Shown here: piece by piece, positions 43,601-51,282 of the stretch
Layout of the letters: each line of letters begins with the position of its first letter
Position numbering within the stretch: position 1 is the stretch's first letter
Source: Streptomyces gilvus
GTDB lineage: Bacteria > Actinomycetota > Actinomycetes > Streptomycetales > Streptomycetaceae
DNA: 64,000 bases
Direction: 5' to 3'
NCBI RefSeq assembly: GCF_022513565.1
Contig: NZ_JAKWBE010000012.1
Span: 186,001-250,000 of the forward strand
Position numbers and translations under genes: made by a program
The notes under the pieces: generated by a model
What the model was told of the DNA's origin: nothing
Databases searched by the model: none
Seen by the model: the letters and a program-made list of their open reading frames with translations, nothing else

Positions 43601-44173
43601 GGAGGCGGCGGCCACGCGCTGCACCCGGTCCCAGGCGTCGGTCAGTTCCCCCGCCGATCGACATGCCGACATACCGATTCCGCCACCGCCGCCGGTCGCC
43701 TTGAGCATGACCGGGTAGCCGATGGCGGCCGCCTCGCTCAGCGCCTCCTCCAGCGATCCCAGCAGCCCCGTCCCCGGTGCCAGCGGCACGCCCGCCGCCT
43801 CGGCGGCCGCCCGGGCGGTGTGCTTGGCGCCGAACAGCTCCAGCTGCTCCGGCGTCGGGCCGACGAAGACGATCCCGGCCTCCTCGCACCGCCGGGCGAA
43901 CAGGGCGTCCTCGGAGAGGAAGCCGTAGCCGGGGTGGATGGCGCCCGCGCCGGTGTCCTTGGCCGCCCTGAGCACCAGGTCGGCGTCGAGGTAGGACTCC
44001 TTCGCGGGCGCCGGGCCGAGCCGCACCGCCTCGTCGGCGAGCCGGACGTGGGGTGCCGAGCGGTCCGGGTCGGAGTACACGGCGACGGTGCGCAGACCGA
44101 GTTCGCGGGCGGTGCGGATGATCCGGACCGCGATCTCGCCGCGGTTGGCGACCAGCAGCGTGTCGAAGGTCAT
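40667..44173 (-). CDS. Biotin-dependent urea/guanidine carboxylase
   Basis: The 1168-residue carboxylase has a biotin carboxylase module (~1-450, ATP-grasp with KATGGGGGIGM and EVNTRLQVEHPVTE), then KipI/KipA-type carboxyltransferase halves (~460-1040), and a C-terminal biotinyl domain with EAMKM (biotin Lys about residue 1130). Enzymes of this type were called urea carboxylases. Those encoded with a DUF1989 pair have been shown to prefer guanidine, giving carboxyguanidine. That is the likelier substrate here because both DUF1989 genes are adjacent. It overlaps the upstream gene by ATGA and is under the TetR operator at 45670. Confidence 0.9.
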   Translation of the reverse strand: MTFDTLLVANRGEIAVRIIRTARELGLRTVAVYSDPDRSAPHVRLADEAVRLGPAPAKESYLDADLVLRAAKDTGAGAIHPGYGFLSEDALFARRCEEAGIVFVGPTPEQLELFGAKHTARAAAEAAGVPLAPGTGLLGSLEEALSEAAAIGYPVMLKATGGGGGIGMSACRSAGELTDAWDRVQRVAAASFSSAGVFLERLVEHARHVEVQVFGDGEGRVVTFGDRDCSLQRRNQKVLEEAPAPGLPPHVRAHLTSSARDLCASVGYRSAGTVEFVYDAAREEASFLEVNTRLQVEHPVTEEIYGVDLVAWMLRLARGERDVVREPGPPRGHAVEARLYAEDPSREHRPSAGLLTRVEFPSGVRVDGWVETGTEVTTSYDPMLAKVIAYGPDRAHALRRLHEALARTRVDGIETNLGLVRAALKDEGFRAARHSTATLASVSDPTPRIEVVAAGTLTTVQDWPGRTGYWQVGVPPSGPMDDRSFRLGNRALGNEEGAPGLECTLRGPSLRFTHPTTVCVTGAPAPVTVDGAPVGQWEPVTVPAGAVLEVAAPERHGLRTYVLFAGGLDVPAFLGSASTFTLGRFGGHGGRALRTGDVLHGGTVTEAAPVTDRPDFTADWRIGAVEGPHAAPEFFTEDDIRDFYAADWKVHFNSARTGVRLVGPKPRWARTDGGEAGLHPSNIHDTPYSVGAVDYTGDMPVLLGPDGPSLGGFVCPATVLSGERWKLGQLRPGDTVRFAPVTVDGSARPEIVDGGILARDGDVTYRRSGDDNLLVEFGPMQLDLALRMRVHALMEAVAADGPEGITDLTPGIRSLQIQTDPTRLPQHELLAAVREITATLPPTDELVVPSRTVHLPLSWDDPATREAIARYMAGVRDDAPWCPWNIEFIRRVNGLDSVHDVHDTVFAAEYLVLGLGDVYLGAPVATPLDPRHRLVTTKYNPARTWTAENSVGIGGAYLCVYGMEGPGGYQFVGRTTQVWSGWQQRGAFEPGSPWLLRFFDRIKWYPVDADELLDLRADITSGRFVPRIEEGTFSLAEYQAFLADNAESIREFRDRQQTAFAAERDAWEAAGEFARAEAASAPAAAPAEVTVPAGGRLVEAEFAASVWQLNVRPGDEVTAGQPLLALEAMKMESRVHAPMAGVVAEILARPGDQVEAGTALLVLAPATN

Positions 44174-44796
44174 CGGACGGCTCCGGCGATCGTCATCTCC
44201 ACCGCCGTCGGCTCGAAGCCGTTGCAGGGGTTGTTGATCTGGGGGCAGTTGGAGACGAGGACCAGGACGTCCCGCTCGGCGCGCAGGGTCAGCTTCAGGC
44301 CCGGGGCCGAGATGCCGTCGACGATGCCGAGGGTGCCGTCCTTCTCGACCGGCACGTTCATGTACCAGTTGATGTTGGAGACCAGGTCCCGCTTGCCGAG
44401 GCCGTGCTTGGCCCCCTCGGCGAGGAAGTTGTCCACGCACGCGTGCTGCGACCAGGTGTGGTGGCCGTAGCGGAGGGTGTTCGACTCCTTGGAGCAGGCG
44501 CCGCCGACCGTGTCGTGCCGGCCCACCTCGTCCTCGACCACCGTCATCAGCGGTGTGTACTCGTTGCTCATGAGCACGCTGCCCGTGGTCAGGAAGATGC
44601 CGCCCTGCGACTGGACGGTGTCGGGGGCGCTGTAGCGGACCGAGGTGTCGTGGGCGTCGTACGCCAGGAAGTCGACGGCCTGGTTGCCGTGCAGGTCGGT
44701 GATGGTCAGCGTCTGGCCGGTGCGGATCACGGACGACCAGGCCGCCCGGGCCGCGACGACGGTCGTGTGGACGGGTGTCGGCGTGCTCGTGGTCAT
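44170..44796 (-). CDS. DUF1989 protein, UAAP2 / carboxyguanidine deaminase subunit
   Basis: The 208-residue protein is one of the two DUF1989 (urea carboxylase-associated) proteins. The ITDLHGNQAVDFLAYDA and NINWYMNVPVE segments and the CSKESN/LVSNCPQINNPCNGF cysteines mark the family. The pair has been characterised as a heteromeric carboxyguanidine deaminase that yields allophanate, so it would act between the carboxylase and AtzF. It overlaps both neighbours by 4 bp (ATGA), ensuring coupled translation. Confidence 0.85.
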   Translation of the reverse strand: MTTSTPTPVHTTVVAARAAWSSVIRTGQTLTITDLHGNQAVDFLAYDAHDTSVRYSAPDTVQSQGGIFLTTGSVLMSNEYTPLMTVVEDEVGRHDTVGGACSKESNTLRYGHHTWSQHACVDNFLAEGAKHGLGKRDLVSNINWYMNVPVEKDGTLGIVDGISAPGLKLTLRAERDVLVLVSNCPQINNPCNGFEPTAVEMTIAGAVR

Positions 44797-45617
44797 GCGA
44801 GCCCCCTCGCGGCGAGGAATTCGGCGGTGTTCAGGAAGGCGCGACGGCCCTCGGGAGTGGCCTCCCACAGGGGGGCGCCCGGCGCGGTCGGTGCCGCGCG
44901 CCAGGCCAGGACCTCCAGCGGGGTGCTGACGTACTCCTCCCGGGGGTCGGCGGGGTGCGGCACGTTGGCGATCAGCACGGTGAGGTCCTGCTCGGCGCGC
45001 AGGGTGACGCTTCCGCCGGGACCGGTCGAGCCGGTGAAGTCGAGGGCGCCGTCGTCGCGGATCTCGACGCCCTGGAAGAAGGAGAGGGACGGGGGGAGAT
45101 CGCGGGGTTCCAGGCCGTTCTTCGCGGCCGCCAGCTTGAACAGCTCGCGGCCGGCGGGGGAGTCGGACTGCGGGGTGCCGTCGCCGTAGCGGCCGGTGTT
45201 GCGGGCGAGGGTGGAGGTTCCGCACAGGGCGTCGTGGCGGTGGGAGGTGTCGGCGATCACCGACGCGAGCACCCGGCCCTGGTCGGACAGCAGCAGCCGG
45301 CCCTCGCCGAGGTAGGCGTTCCACTGCACCTTCACCGTGTCGGCCACGTTCAGCCGCTCCCAGGGGCGGTCGGCGACGTACAGCAGCAGATGGGCGCAGG
45401 CGTCGCCGCGCAGGTCGGTCAGGCGCAGCTCGGTGCCCCGGGCCAGCACAAGGTGCGTGTAGTTGCCGCCCGCCACCGTCTCGGCCCACACCAGATGGCC
45501 GGCCTCGCAGGGCGGGCTCGGCCAGTCGGCGGCCGGGACGACGGGCATGGTCTCGGCACGGGCGCCCTCCTGGGCGCGCGCGTGGTCGCGGGCTCCGTAT
45601 GTGGTCGCTGTCGCCAT
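44793..45617 (-). CDS. DUF1989 protein, UAAP1 / carboxyguanidine deaminase subunit
   Basis: The 274-residue protein is the longer of the DUF1989 pair. LTDLRGDACAHLLLYVADRPWERLN is the counterpart of the motif in the downstream partner, and NTGRYGDGTPQ plus FFQGVEIRDDGALDF are further family segments. I place the start at the ATG at 45617, which has GGAGG 7 nt upstream; an upstream ATG at 45671 lies at the edge of the TetR operator and has no ribosome site. It is the first gene of the cluster. Confidence 0.83.
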   Translation of the reverse strand: MATATTYGARDHARAQEGARAETMPVVPAADWPSPPCEAGHLVWAETVAGGNYTHLVLARGTELRLTDLRGDACAHLLLYVADRPWERLNVADTVKVQWNAYLGEGRLLLSDQGRVLASVIADTSHRHDALCGTSTLARNTGRYGDGTPQSDSPAGRELFKLAAAKNGLEPRDLPPSLSFFQGVEIRDDGALDFTGSTGPGGSVTLRAEQDLTVLIANVPHPADPREEYVSTPLEVLAWRAAPTAPGAPLWEATPEGRRAFLNTAEFLAARGLA

Positions 45618-45669
45618 CGCGGGACCTCCGGCTCCGGGATCGTCTCTTGCGGGTCGTGCTGTTCCGGTC

Positions 45670-45691
45670 ATTTCTGTCGCTCGACAGAAAT
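45670..45691. promoter_or_regulatory. TetR-type operator at the carboxylase cluster
   Basis: ATTTCTGTCG, CT, CGACAGAAAT form a perfect 10-bp inverted repeat around two bases. It lies 53 bp upstream of UAAP1 and between that gene and the divergent TetR gene. A near-identical 22-bp site (20 of 22 paired layout retained) occurs upstream of the APC permease at 56133. Confidence 0.75.
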
Positions 45692-45803
45692 TAGGAGGCG
45701 GCCGGGTCGCCGGGATTGCCCGCGCGTTGCCGGTCGGTTACCGAGCCCTCACCAAGATCGCCCCGGGGGTCGTCGTACCAGGTGGTGTGCGAGGATCGAA
45801 CAC

Positions 45804-46430
45804 ATGGGAACGACGGGTGGGCGCCGGGTCGGCAGGCCCCGGGCCGCGCAGCGGCCGGACAGTGGGCTCTCGCCGCGCGACGAACTGCTCGCGGCCGCCG
45901 CCGAGTTGTTCACCACCCGGGGCTACGCGGCCACCACCACCCGTGCGGTGGCCGAGCGTGCGGGCATGCGGCAGGCCTCGATGTACCACTACGTCTCGGG
46001 CAAGGAGGAACTCCTCGCCGACCTGCTGGAGTCCACGGTCACGCCCTCGCTGACGTACGCCCGCCGGCTGCTCGCCGATGACGCGAGGCCCGCCGAGGAG
46101 CGGCTGTGGGACCTGTGCCGCACCGACGTCGAGCTGCTGTGCGGCGGCCCGCACAACCTCGGGGGCCTCTATCTGCTGCCCGAGGTGCGGGCCGAGCGGT
46201 TCGCCGGCTTCCATGCCGTGCGCGCCGAACTCAAGGACGCCTACCGGCAGTTGCTCGCCGCCACCCCGGCCGGCGGCATGCTCGCCAAGAGCGAGCTCGA
46301 CCTCCGTACGGACCTGTTGTTCGGGTTGATCGAGGGCGTGATCCTGGTCCACCGCTCCGACCCCGAGCGGCCGGTGTCGGTGTTCGCGGAGGCCACGGCG
46401 GACGCGGCGTTGCGTATCGCCGGGGTCTGA
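45804..46430 (+). CDS. TetR-family repressor of the carboxylase cluster
   Basis: The 208-residue protein starts with an Arg-rich tail, then a TetR HTH (~28-75, ELFTTRGYAATTTRAVAERAGMRQASMYHYVSGKEEL) and a helical ligand domain. GAGGATC precedes the ATG. Divergence from UAAP1 with the palindrome in between indicates it represses the cluster, and probably the distant APC permease as well. The ligand could be guanidine or a pathway intermediate; this is inference. Confidence 0.9.
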   Translation: MGTTGGRRVGRPRAAQRPDSGLSPRDELLAAAAELFTTRGYAATTTRAVAERAGMRQASMYHYVSGKEELLADLLESTVTPSLTYARRLLADDARPAEERLWDLCRTDVELLCGGPHNLGGLYLLPEVRAERFAGFHAVRAELKDAYRQLLAATPAGGMLAKSELDLRTDLLFGLIEGVILVHRSDPERPVSVFAEATADAALRIAGV

Positions 46431-46699
46431 ACGGCCGCCCCGGAAGGGGATCTTCACCCGTCACGGTGAGTCAACTTCGTACGCCCGTACGCCGTCACGC
46501 ACCGTGTGCGATCGGGGGCTCAGCGTGTAAATGGGCCGAGAGTACTCCGGTCCCGTGCCCGGTTTCAGGTGCTTGCTGAATATGACACGGCGATGATCTG
46601 GTCGGACTAAGCTCGCCCGCGGCGCACCGAGTTGAACCGTATTCGTGCGCTTGTTCCCCATATGTGCGACTCCCCGTCGATTCGTTTCAGAGGGCCTAC

Positions 46700-48298
46700 A
46701 TGGTGAGTGTTCAGTCCCCGCCCGGGCGCCGTGAACTTCCCTACGCGCGCGTGTTGTTGCTCCCCGCGATAGCGATGGCCGCGGCGACCGGCGCCGCCGT
46801 CGCCGCGGTGACCGAGCCCGCCAGGGCCGCCGTCGGCTGGTGCGGCGCCGTCGCCACCCTCCTGGTGATCGCGACGGCGGCCGAGGCGGTACGACGCGGC
46901 CGCCGTCTGCGGGCCCTGCGCGAGGAGAGCAGCCGTCACATCGCGTACCTGGAACAGCGCGTGGCCGCACACGACCACGAGATCGTGCGCCTCGGCCGGG
47001 AGATCACTCCCGCCGCCATCCACCAGCTGCGCATCGGCGTTTCACCCAGAGAGGTGATTCGCAGCCTGGGCGACGTCGACCCCTCGTACCGCGACCTCAC
47101 CCCGGCGCAGGCGGCCCTGGTCCAGCGGATGGTCGACATCGTCGACCACGAGGAAGCCCTGCGCGACTCGTCGGCCCGCTCCTTCGTCAGCGTCGCCCGG
47201 CGCGTCCAGGCCATCGTGCACCAGCAGGCCAGCGAACTCCGCGAGATGGAGGAGGACCACGGCCGCAACCCCGAGGTCTTCGACGACCTGCTGCGCATCG
47301 ACCACGGCACCATGCTGATCGGCCGTCTCGCCGACTCCATCTCCGTGCTCGGCGGCGGCCGTCCCGGCCGCCAGTGGCCCGAACCCGTCCCGCTGTACAG
47401 CGTGCTGCGCGGCGCCATGTCCCGCATCCTGGAGTACCGCCGGATCAGCCTGGACTCCATCGCCAAGGTCAACATCAACGGCGTCTCCGTCGAACCCGTC
47501 ATCCACGCGGCCGCCGAACTCCTCGACAACGCCACCCGCTACTCGCCGCCGCAGACCAAGGTGCACGTCACCGCCAGCGAGGTGCAGACCGGGGTCGCGA
47601 TCGAGATCGAGGACGCCGGCGTCAGCCTCAGCGAGGAGGCCCGCGCCCGGGCCGAGGGCATGCTCGAACGCGCCAAGCAGGGTACCGACCTGCAGGACCT
47701 CGGCGAGTCCCCGCGCCTCGGCCTCGCCGTCGTCGGCCGGCTGTGCACGGCGTACGACATGCAGGTCTCGCTGCGCTCCTCCGCGTACGGAGGCGTCCGC
47801 GCCGTCCTCATCGTGCCGCGCGACATGATGACCGAGGACCCCGCGCCCGGACTCGCCCACGGCATCGGCGCCGCCTCCGCGCCCAAGCCCGACGACGCGC
47901 TCGAAGGCCCCCAGCGCCCGCCCAAGAAGCGGCGCCCCACCAACCCCAAGTACCCGGTCGGCGTCTCCATGGAGGACGACGTCCCCGTGGTCACCGAGTG
48001 GACCGCGGGCGGGCTGCCGCAGCGCCGCAGCCGCGTCAAGACCCCGCTCAGCCAGCGGATCGCCGAGCAGGAGGCCATCGAACGGGCCGAACGGGAGGGC
48101 CGGCCGACCGTCTGGTCGACGCGGAAGCCCGAGCCCGAGCCCGAACCGGCCGAGGACGAGCCCGCACCCGGTGCCTGGGTCGAGGCGTTCTGGAACGGCC
48201 TCAAGGACAAGCCCGACCCGCTCACACTCCAACCGCGAACCCGACCGGCCCGCGCCGAGGCCCGCGCCGAGGCCGATGACGAGGGAGACCTCACGTGA
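46700..48298 (+). CDS. rarA: Conservon sensor protein CvnA9/RarA (histidine-kinase-like ATPase)
   Basis: The 532-residue protein has two N-terminal membrane helices (~9-60), a coiled linker, and a kinase-type ATPase domain with N box AAELLDNATRYSPP and G2 LGLAVVGRL. The helix RIDHGTMLIGRLADSISVL precedes it. The C-terminal ~170 residues are charged and disordered. In conservons such proteins relay signals to the small GTPase CvnD at the membrane rather than to a classical response regulator. The ATG at 46700 has AGAGGG 6 nt before it. The gene set corresponds to S. coelicolor cvn9 (rar), which affects aerial mycelium and antibiotic onset. Confidence 0.9.
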   Translation: MVSVQSPPGRRELPYARVLLLPAIAMAAATGAAVAAVTEPARAAVGWCGAVATLLVIATAAEAVRRGRRLRALREESSRHIAYLEQRVAAHDHEIVRLGREITPAAIHQLRIGVSPREVIRSLGDVDPSYRDLTPAQAALVQRMVDIVDHEEALRDSSARSFVSVARRVQAIVHQQASELREMEEDHGRNPEVFDDLLRIDHGTMLIGRLADSISVLGGGRPGRQWPEPVPLYSVLRGAMSRILEYRRISLDSIAKVNINGVSVEPVIHAAAELLDNATRYSPPQTKVHVTASEVQTGVAIEIEDAGVSLSEEARARAEGMLERAKQGTDLQDLGESPRLGLAVVGRLCTAYDMQVSLRSSAYGGVRAVLIVPRDMMTEDPAPGLAHGIGAASAPKPDDALEGPQRPPKKRRPTNPKYPVGVSMEDDVPVVTEWTAGGLPQRRSRVKTPLSQRIAEQEAIERAEREGRPTVWSTRKPEPEPEPAEDEPAPGAWVEAFWNGLKDKPDPLTLQPRTRPARAEARAEADDEGDLT

Positions 48299-48702
48299 TC
48301 CAGCAGCGCGCCAACTTCGACTGGCTGCTCAAGGACCTGCACGACGGCGTACCGGGCATCGAGATGATCGTGGTGCTCTCCGCCGACGGACTGCGCATCG
48401 CCCGCTACGGCGGCGACCCGGACACCGCCGACCGCGTCGCCGCGGCCTGCGCGGGCCTGCAGAGTCTGGCGAGCGCCGTCGCCCAGGAGATCCCCAACAG
48501 CGACGGCAAGATGAAGATGGTCCTCATCGAGATCAACGGCGGCTACTTCTACCTGATGGCCGCGGGCGCCAACGCCTACCTCGCCGTGCTCTCCGACACG
48601 TTCGCCGAACCCGGCCTGATGAGCAACCGGATGTCCGACCTCGTCGCCCGCATCGGCGCCCATCTGACCAGTCCGCCCCGGCGCAACGGGCAGACCGTAT
48701 GA
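48295..48702 (+). CDS. rarB: Conservon Roadblock/LC7 protein CvnB9/RarB
   Basis: The 135-residue Roadblock/LC7-fold protein is of the MglB type that acts on small GTPases. NFDWLLKDLHDGVPGIEMIVVLSADGLRIA and MSDLVARIGAHL are typical. The GTG start overlaps the stop of rarA by 4 bp. It probably regulates nucleotide exchange or hydrolysis on RarD. Confidence 0.92.
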   Translation: MIQQRANFDWLLKDLHDGVPGIEMIVVLSADGLRIARYGGDPDTADRVAAACAGLQSLASAVAQEIPNSDGKMKMVLIEINGGYFYLMAAGANAYLAVLSDTFAEPGLMSNRMSDLVARIGAHLTSPPRRNGQTV

Positions 48703-49103
48703 CTCCTCCGCAACGCCGGCGGCGCCGCTTCAAGGAACAACCGTCGCCACCGCCGGCCCCACCCGGCACCCCGAGACAACCGGAGCGGCTCTTCGTGGTG
48801 GCCGGGCCGGACGGCGACGGCGAACGCGACCAGGACCTCGACCTCGTCACGTTGATCGTGGCGCGCGCCGACCCCCCGCCGTCCGCCACGCCCGAGCAGT
48901 CGGCGCTGCTCCGGCTCTGCACCACCCCCCTGTCCGTGGCCGAGCTCTCGGCGTATCTCAACCTGCCGTTCAGCGTGATGACGGTCCTGCTCACCGACAT
49001 GCTGGCGGCCGGCCTGGTGACGGCGCGCGCACCGATCGTGCGCCAGTCCGTCGCCGACCGTTCCCTCCTCGAAGCGGTGATGCATGGACTTCAAAGGCTC
49101 TGA
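48699..49103 (+). CDS. rarC: Conservon DUF742 protein CvnC9/RarC
   Basis: The 134-residue DUF742 protein has a basic, Pro-rich N-terminus and a C-terminal winged-helix-like part with LRLCTTPLSVAELSAYLNLPFSVMTVLLTDML. The ATG start overlaps the rarB stop by 4 bp. Function is unknown, but it is a fixed member of conservons. Confidence 0.92.
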   Translation: MTPPQRRRRRFKEQPSPPPAPPGTPRQPERLFVVAGPDGDGERDQDLDLVTLIVARADPPPSATPEQSALLRLCTTPLSVAELSAYLNLPFSVMTVLLTDMLAAGLVTARAPIVRQSVADRSLLEAVMHGLQRL

Positions 49104-49704
49104 CACCATCCCCGGCCCACGCACCGAGGACCAGCTGCCGCACACGGCCGCGGCAGCGGTCAAGATCGTGATCGTGGGCGGATTCGGCGTCGGCAAGACG
49201 ACCATGGTCGGCTCCGTCAGCGAGATCAGGCCGCTGACCACCGAAGAGACCATGACACAGGCCGGCATCGGCGTCGACGACAACTTCGGCTCGGAGACCA
49301 AGACGGCCACCACCGTCGCCATGGACTTCGGCCGCATCAGCATCACCGAAGAACTGGTGCTGTACCTCTTCGGCACTCCCGGCCAGGAACGCTTCTGGTT
49401 CCTGTGGAACGGCCTGTTCGACGGCGCGCTGGGCGCGGTGGTGCTGGTCGACACCCGCCGACTGGAGGTCAGTTTCGACGTCATAGGGCGGCTGGAGGAA
49501 CGCGGGGTGCCCTTCGTGGTCGCCGTCAACACCTTCCCCGACGCGCCCCGTTACCCCATCGACGAACTCCGTACGGCACTCGACCTGCCGGACGAGATCC
49601 CCATCGTCGAGTGCGACGCCCGCCGCCGGGCCTCCAGCCGGGACGTCCTGATGACCCTGCTGCGCTTCCTGCACGCCCTGGCGATGACCAAGGCCCCGGC
49701 GTGA
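49084..49704 (+). CDS. rarD: Conservon small GTPase CvnD9/RarD
   Basis: The 206-residue Ras-like GTPase has the P-loop GGFGVGKTTMV (~32-42) and LFGTPGQERFWFLW, the G3 counterpart. The G4 position reads VNTFPDAPRY instead of NKxD, the usual form in conservon GTPases. It starts 20 bp inside rarC. It is the effector of the complex with RarA, RarB and RarC. Confidence 0.94.
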   Translation: MDFKGSDTIPGPRTEDQLPHTAAAAVKIVIVGGFGVGKTTMVGSVSEIRPLTTEETMTQAGIGVDDNFGSETKTATTVAMDFGRISITEELVLYLFGTPGQERFWFLWNGLFDGALGAVVLVDTRRLEVSFDVIGRLEERGVPFVVAVNTFPDAPRYPIDELRTALDLPDEIPIVECDARRRASSRDVLMTLLRFLHALAMTKAPA

Positions 49705-49779
49705 GCCGTCACCCTCTTGTACCCCGGATCACCTCACCTTCGGACGTACCCGGATCACTTCCCTCTCGGAGCGAGCATC

Positions 49780-51264
49780 GTGACCCCAGACCCCCTCTTC
49801 CCCCCCACCACGGACACCCCCACCACCGCCCCACCCCCGGGCTGCCCGGCGCATGGCATCGGGCCGGGTGGGTTGCGGCGGCTCTACGGGCCTGAGGCGG
49901 AGGACCTGGGGGCCCTGTACGAGAAGCTGCGCAGCGAACACGGGCCGGTGGCTCCCACGCTGCTGCACGAGGACGTTCCGATCTGGGTCGTCCTGGGCCA
50001 CAGCGAGAACATGCACATGGTGCGCTCGCCGTCGCAGTTCTGTCGTGACACCCGGCTGTGGACCGCCCTGCAGGACGGCACGGTCAAGCCCGACCATCCG
50101 CTCATGCCGCACTTCGCCTGGCAGCCCATCTGCGTCCACGCCGAGGGCGAGGAGCACCAGCGGCTGCGGGGTGCCGTGACGGGCGCCATGTCGACGATCG
50201 ACCACCGCGGTATCCGCCGCCACATCAACCGCGCGACCCAGCACCTCGTCAACGAGTTCTGCGAGACGGGCAGGGCCGACCTGGTCAGCCAGTTCGCCGA
50301 GCATCTGCCGATGATGGTGATGTGCGAGATCCTCGGCATGCCCGAGGAGTACAACGACCGCATCGTGCAGGCGGCGCGTGACATGCCCAAGGGCACCGAG
50401 ACCGCGATCGCCAGCAACGCGTACCTCATGGACGTCCTGATGCGGCTCACCGCCCGCCGCCGGGCCGATCCCCAGGACGACTTCACCAGCCATCTGATCA
50501 ACCACCCGGCGGGACTCACCGACGACGAGGTCGGCCAGCACCTGCGCATCATCCTGGTCGCGTCGTACGAGGCCACCGCCAACCTGCTCGCCAACGTACT
50601 GCGCGTGGTGCTCACCGACCCCGGATTCCGCGCCCGGCTCAGCGGCGGCCAGATGACGGTGCCGCAGGCGGTCGAGCAGTCCCTGTGGGACGAGCCGCCG
50701 TTCAGCACCGTCATGCCCTACGTCGCCAAACAGGACACCGAGTTGGGTGGGCAGCGCATCCGCAAGGGTGACGCGCTCATCCTCGGCATCGCGCCGGGCA
50801 ACGTCGACCCGCGGGTCCGGCCCGACCTCACGGCGAACATGCAGGGCAACCGCTCCCACCTCGCCTTCGGCGGCGGATCCCACGAGTGCCCGGGTCAGGA
50901 CATCGGCCGCGCCATCGCCGACGTCGGCGTCGACGCGCTGCTGACGCGTCTGCCCGATGTCCAACTCGCCTGCGAGGAAGACGAGTTGCGATGGCGGGAG
51001 ACCATCTCCAACCGGCATCTGGTGGAACTCCCGGTGAAGTTCGCGCCCAAGCCCCAGCAGGACGTCATGGCGCGACCCGCACATCCGCTGGCGTCGCAAC
51101 AGCGCCCCGGCGACTGGCAGGTGGGCACATCGCTGCCCCGGGCGACCGTCCCGGAGCCTCCCGTCCCGGCCGTGCCGCCCACATCCACGCCGGTCCCCAC
51201 GCCCGAACCGGCCCGTCGGCCGGGCATGTTCCAGCGTTTCCTGCGCTGGTGGCGCGGCGAGTGA
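49780..51264 (+). CDS. rarE: Cytochrome P450 lacking the EXXR motif (cvn-linked, CYP156/157 type)
   Basis: The 494-residue P450 has a canonical heme-thiolate segment FGGGSHECPGQD. In the K-helix the otherwise near-universal EXXR is replaced by EQSLW, so the Arg is gone; this is the known hallmark of the CYP157 subfamily. The I-helix reads VASYEATANLL. A long Pro-rich C-terminal tail (~60 residues) follows. GTG at 49780 has GGAG about 9 nt upstream. Conservon operons commonly end in such a P450. Its substrate and redox partners are unknown. Confidence 0.9.
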   Translation: MTPDPLFPPTTDTPTTAPPPGCPAHGIGPGGLRRLYGPEAEDLGALYEKLRSEHGPVAPTLLHEDVPIWVVLGHSENMHMVRSPSQFCRDTRLWTALQDGTVKPDHPLMPHFAWQPICVHAEGEEHQRLRGAVTGAMSTIDHRGIRRHINRATQHLVNEFCETGRADLVSQFAEHLPMMVMCEILGMPEEYNDRIVQAARDMPKGTETAIASNAYLMDVLMRLTARRRADPQDDFTSHLINHPAGLTDDEVGQHLRIILVASYEATANLLANVLRVVLTDPGFRARLSGGQMTVPQAVEQSLWDEPPFSTVMPYVAKQDTELGGQRIRKGDALILGIAPGNVDPRVRPDLTANMQGNRSHLAFGGGSHECPGQDIGRAIADVGVDALLTRLPDVQLACEEDELRWRETISNRHLVELPVKFAPKPQQDVMARPAHPLASQQRPGDWQVGTSLPRATVPEPPVPAVPPTSTPVPTPEPARRPGMFQRFLRWWRGE

Positions 51265-51282
51265 CCGACCGGACCGCGGAGG

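Noticed and set aside
40637..44470. Plus-strand open frame of 1277 codons
   Set aside because: Antisense to the biotin carboxylase, whose motifs are all present on the minus strand.
45618..45671. Upstream ATG start of UAAP1
   Set aside because: It lies at the edge of the operator with no ribosome site; the ATG at 45617 has GGAGG at good distance.
45618..45803. Guanidine riboswitch in front of UAAP1
   Set aside because: No recognisable conserved core in the 186-bp gap; a TetR palindrome is present instead.
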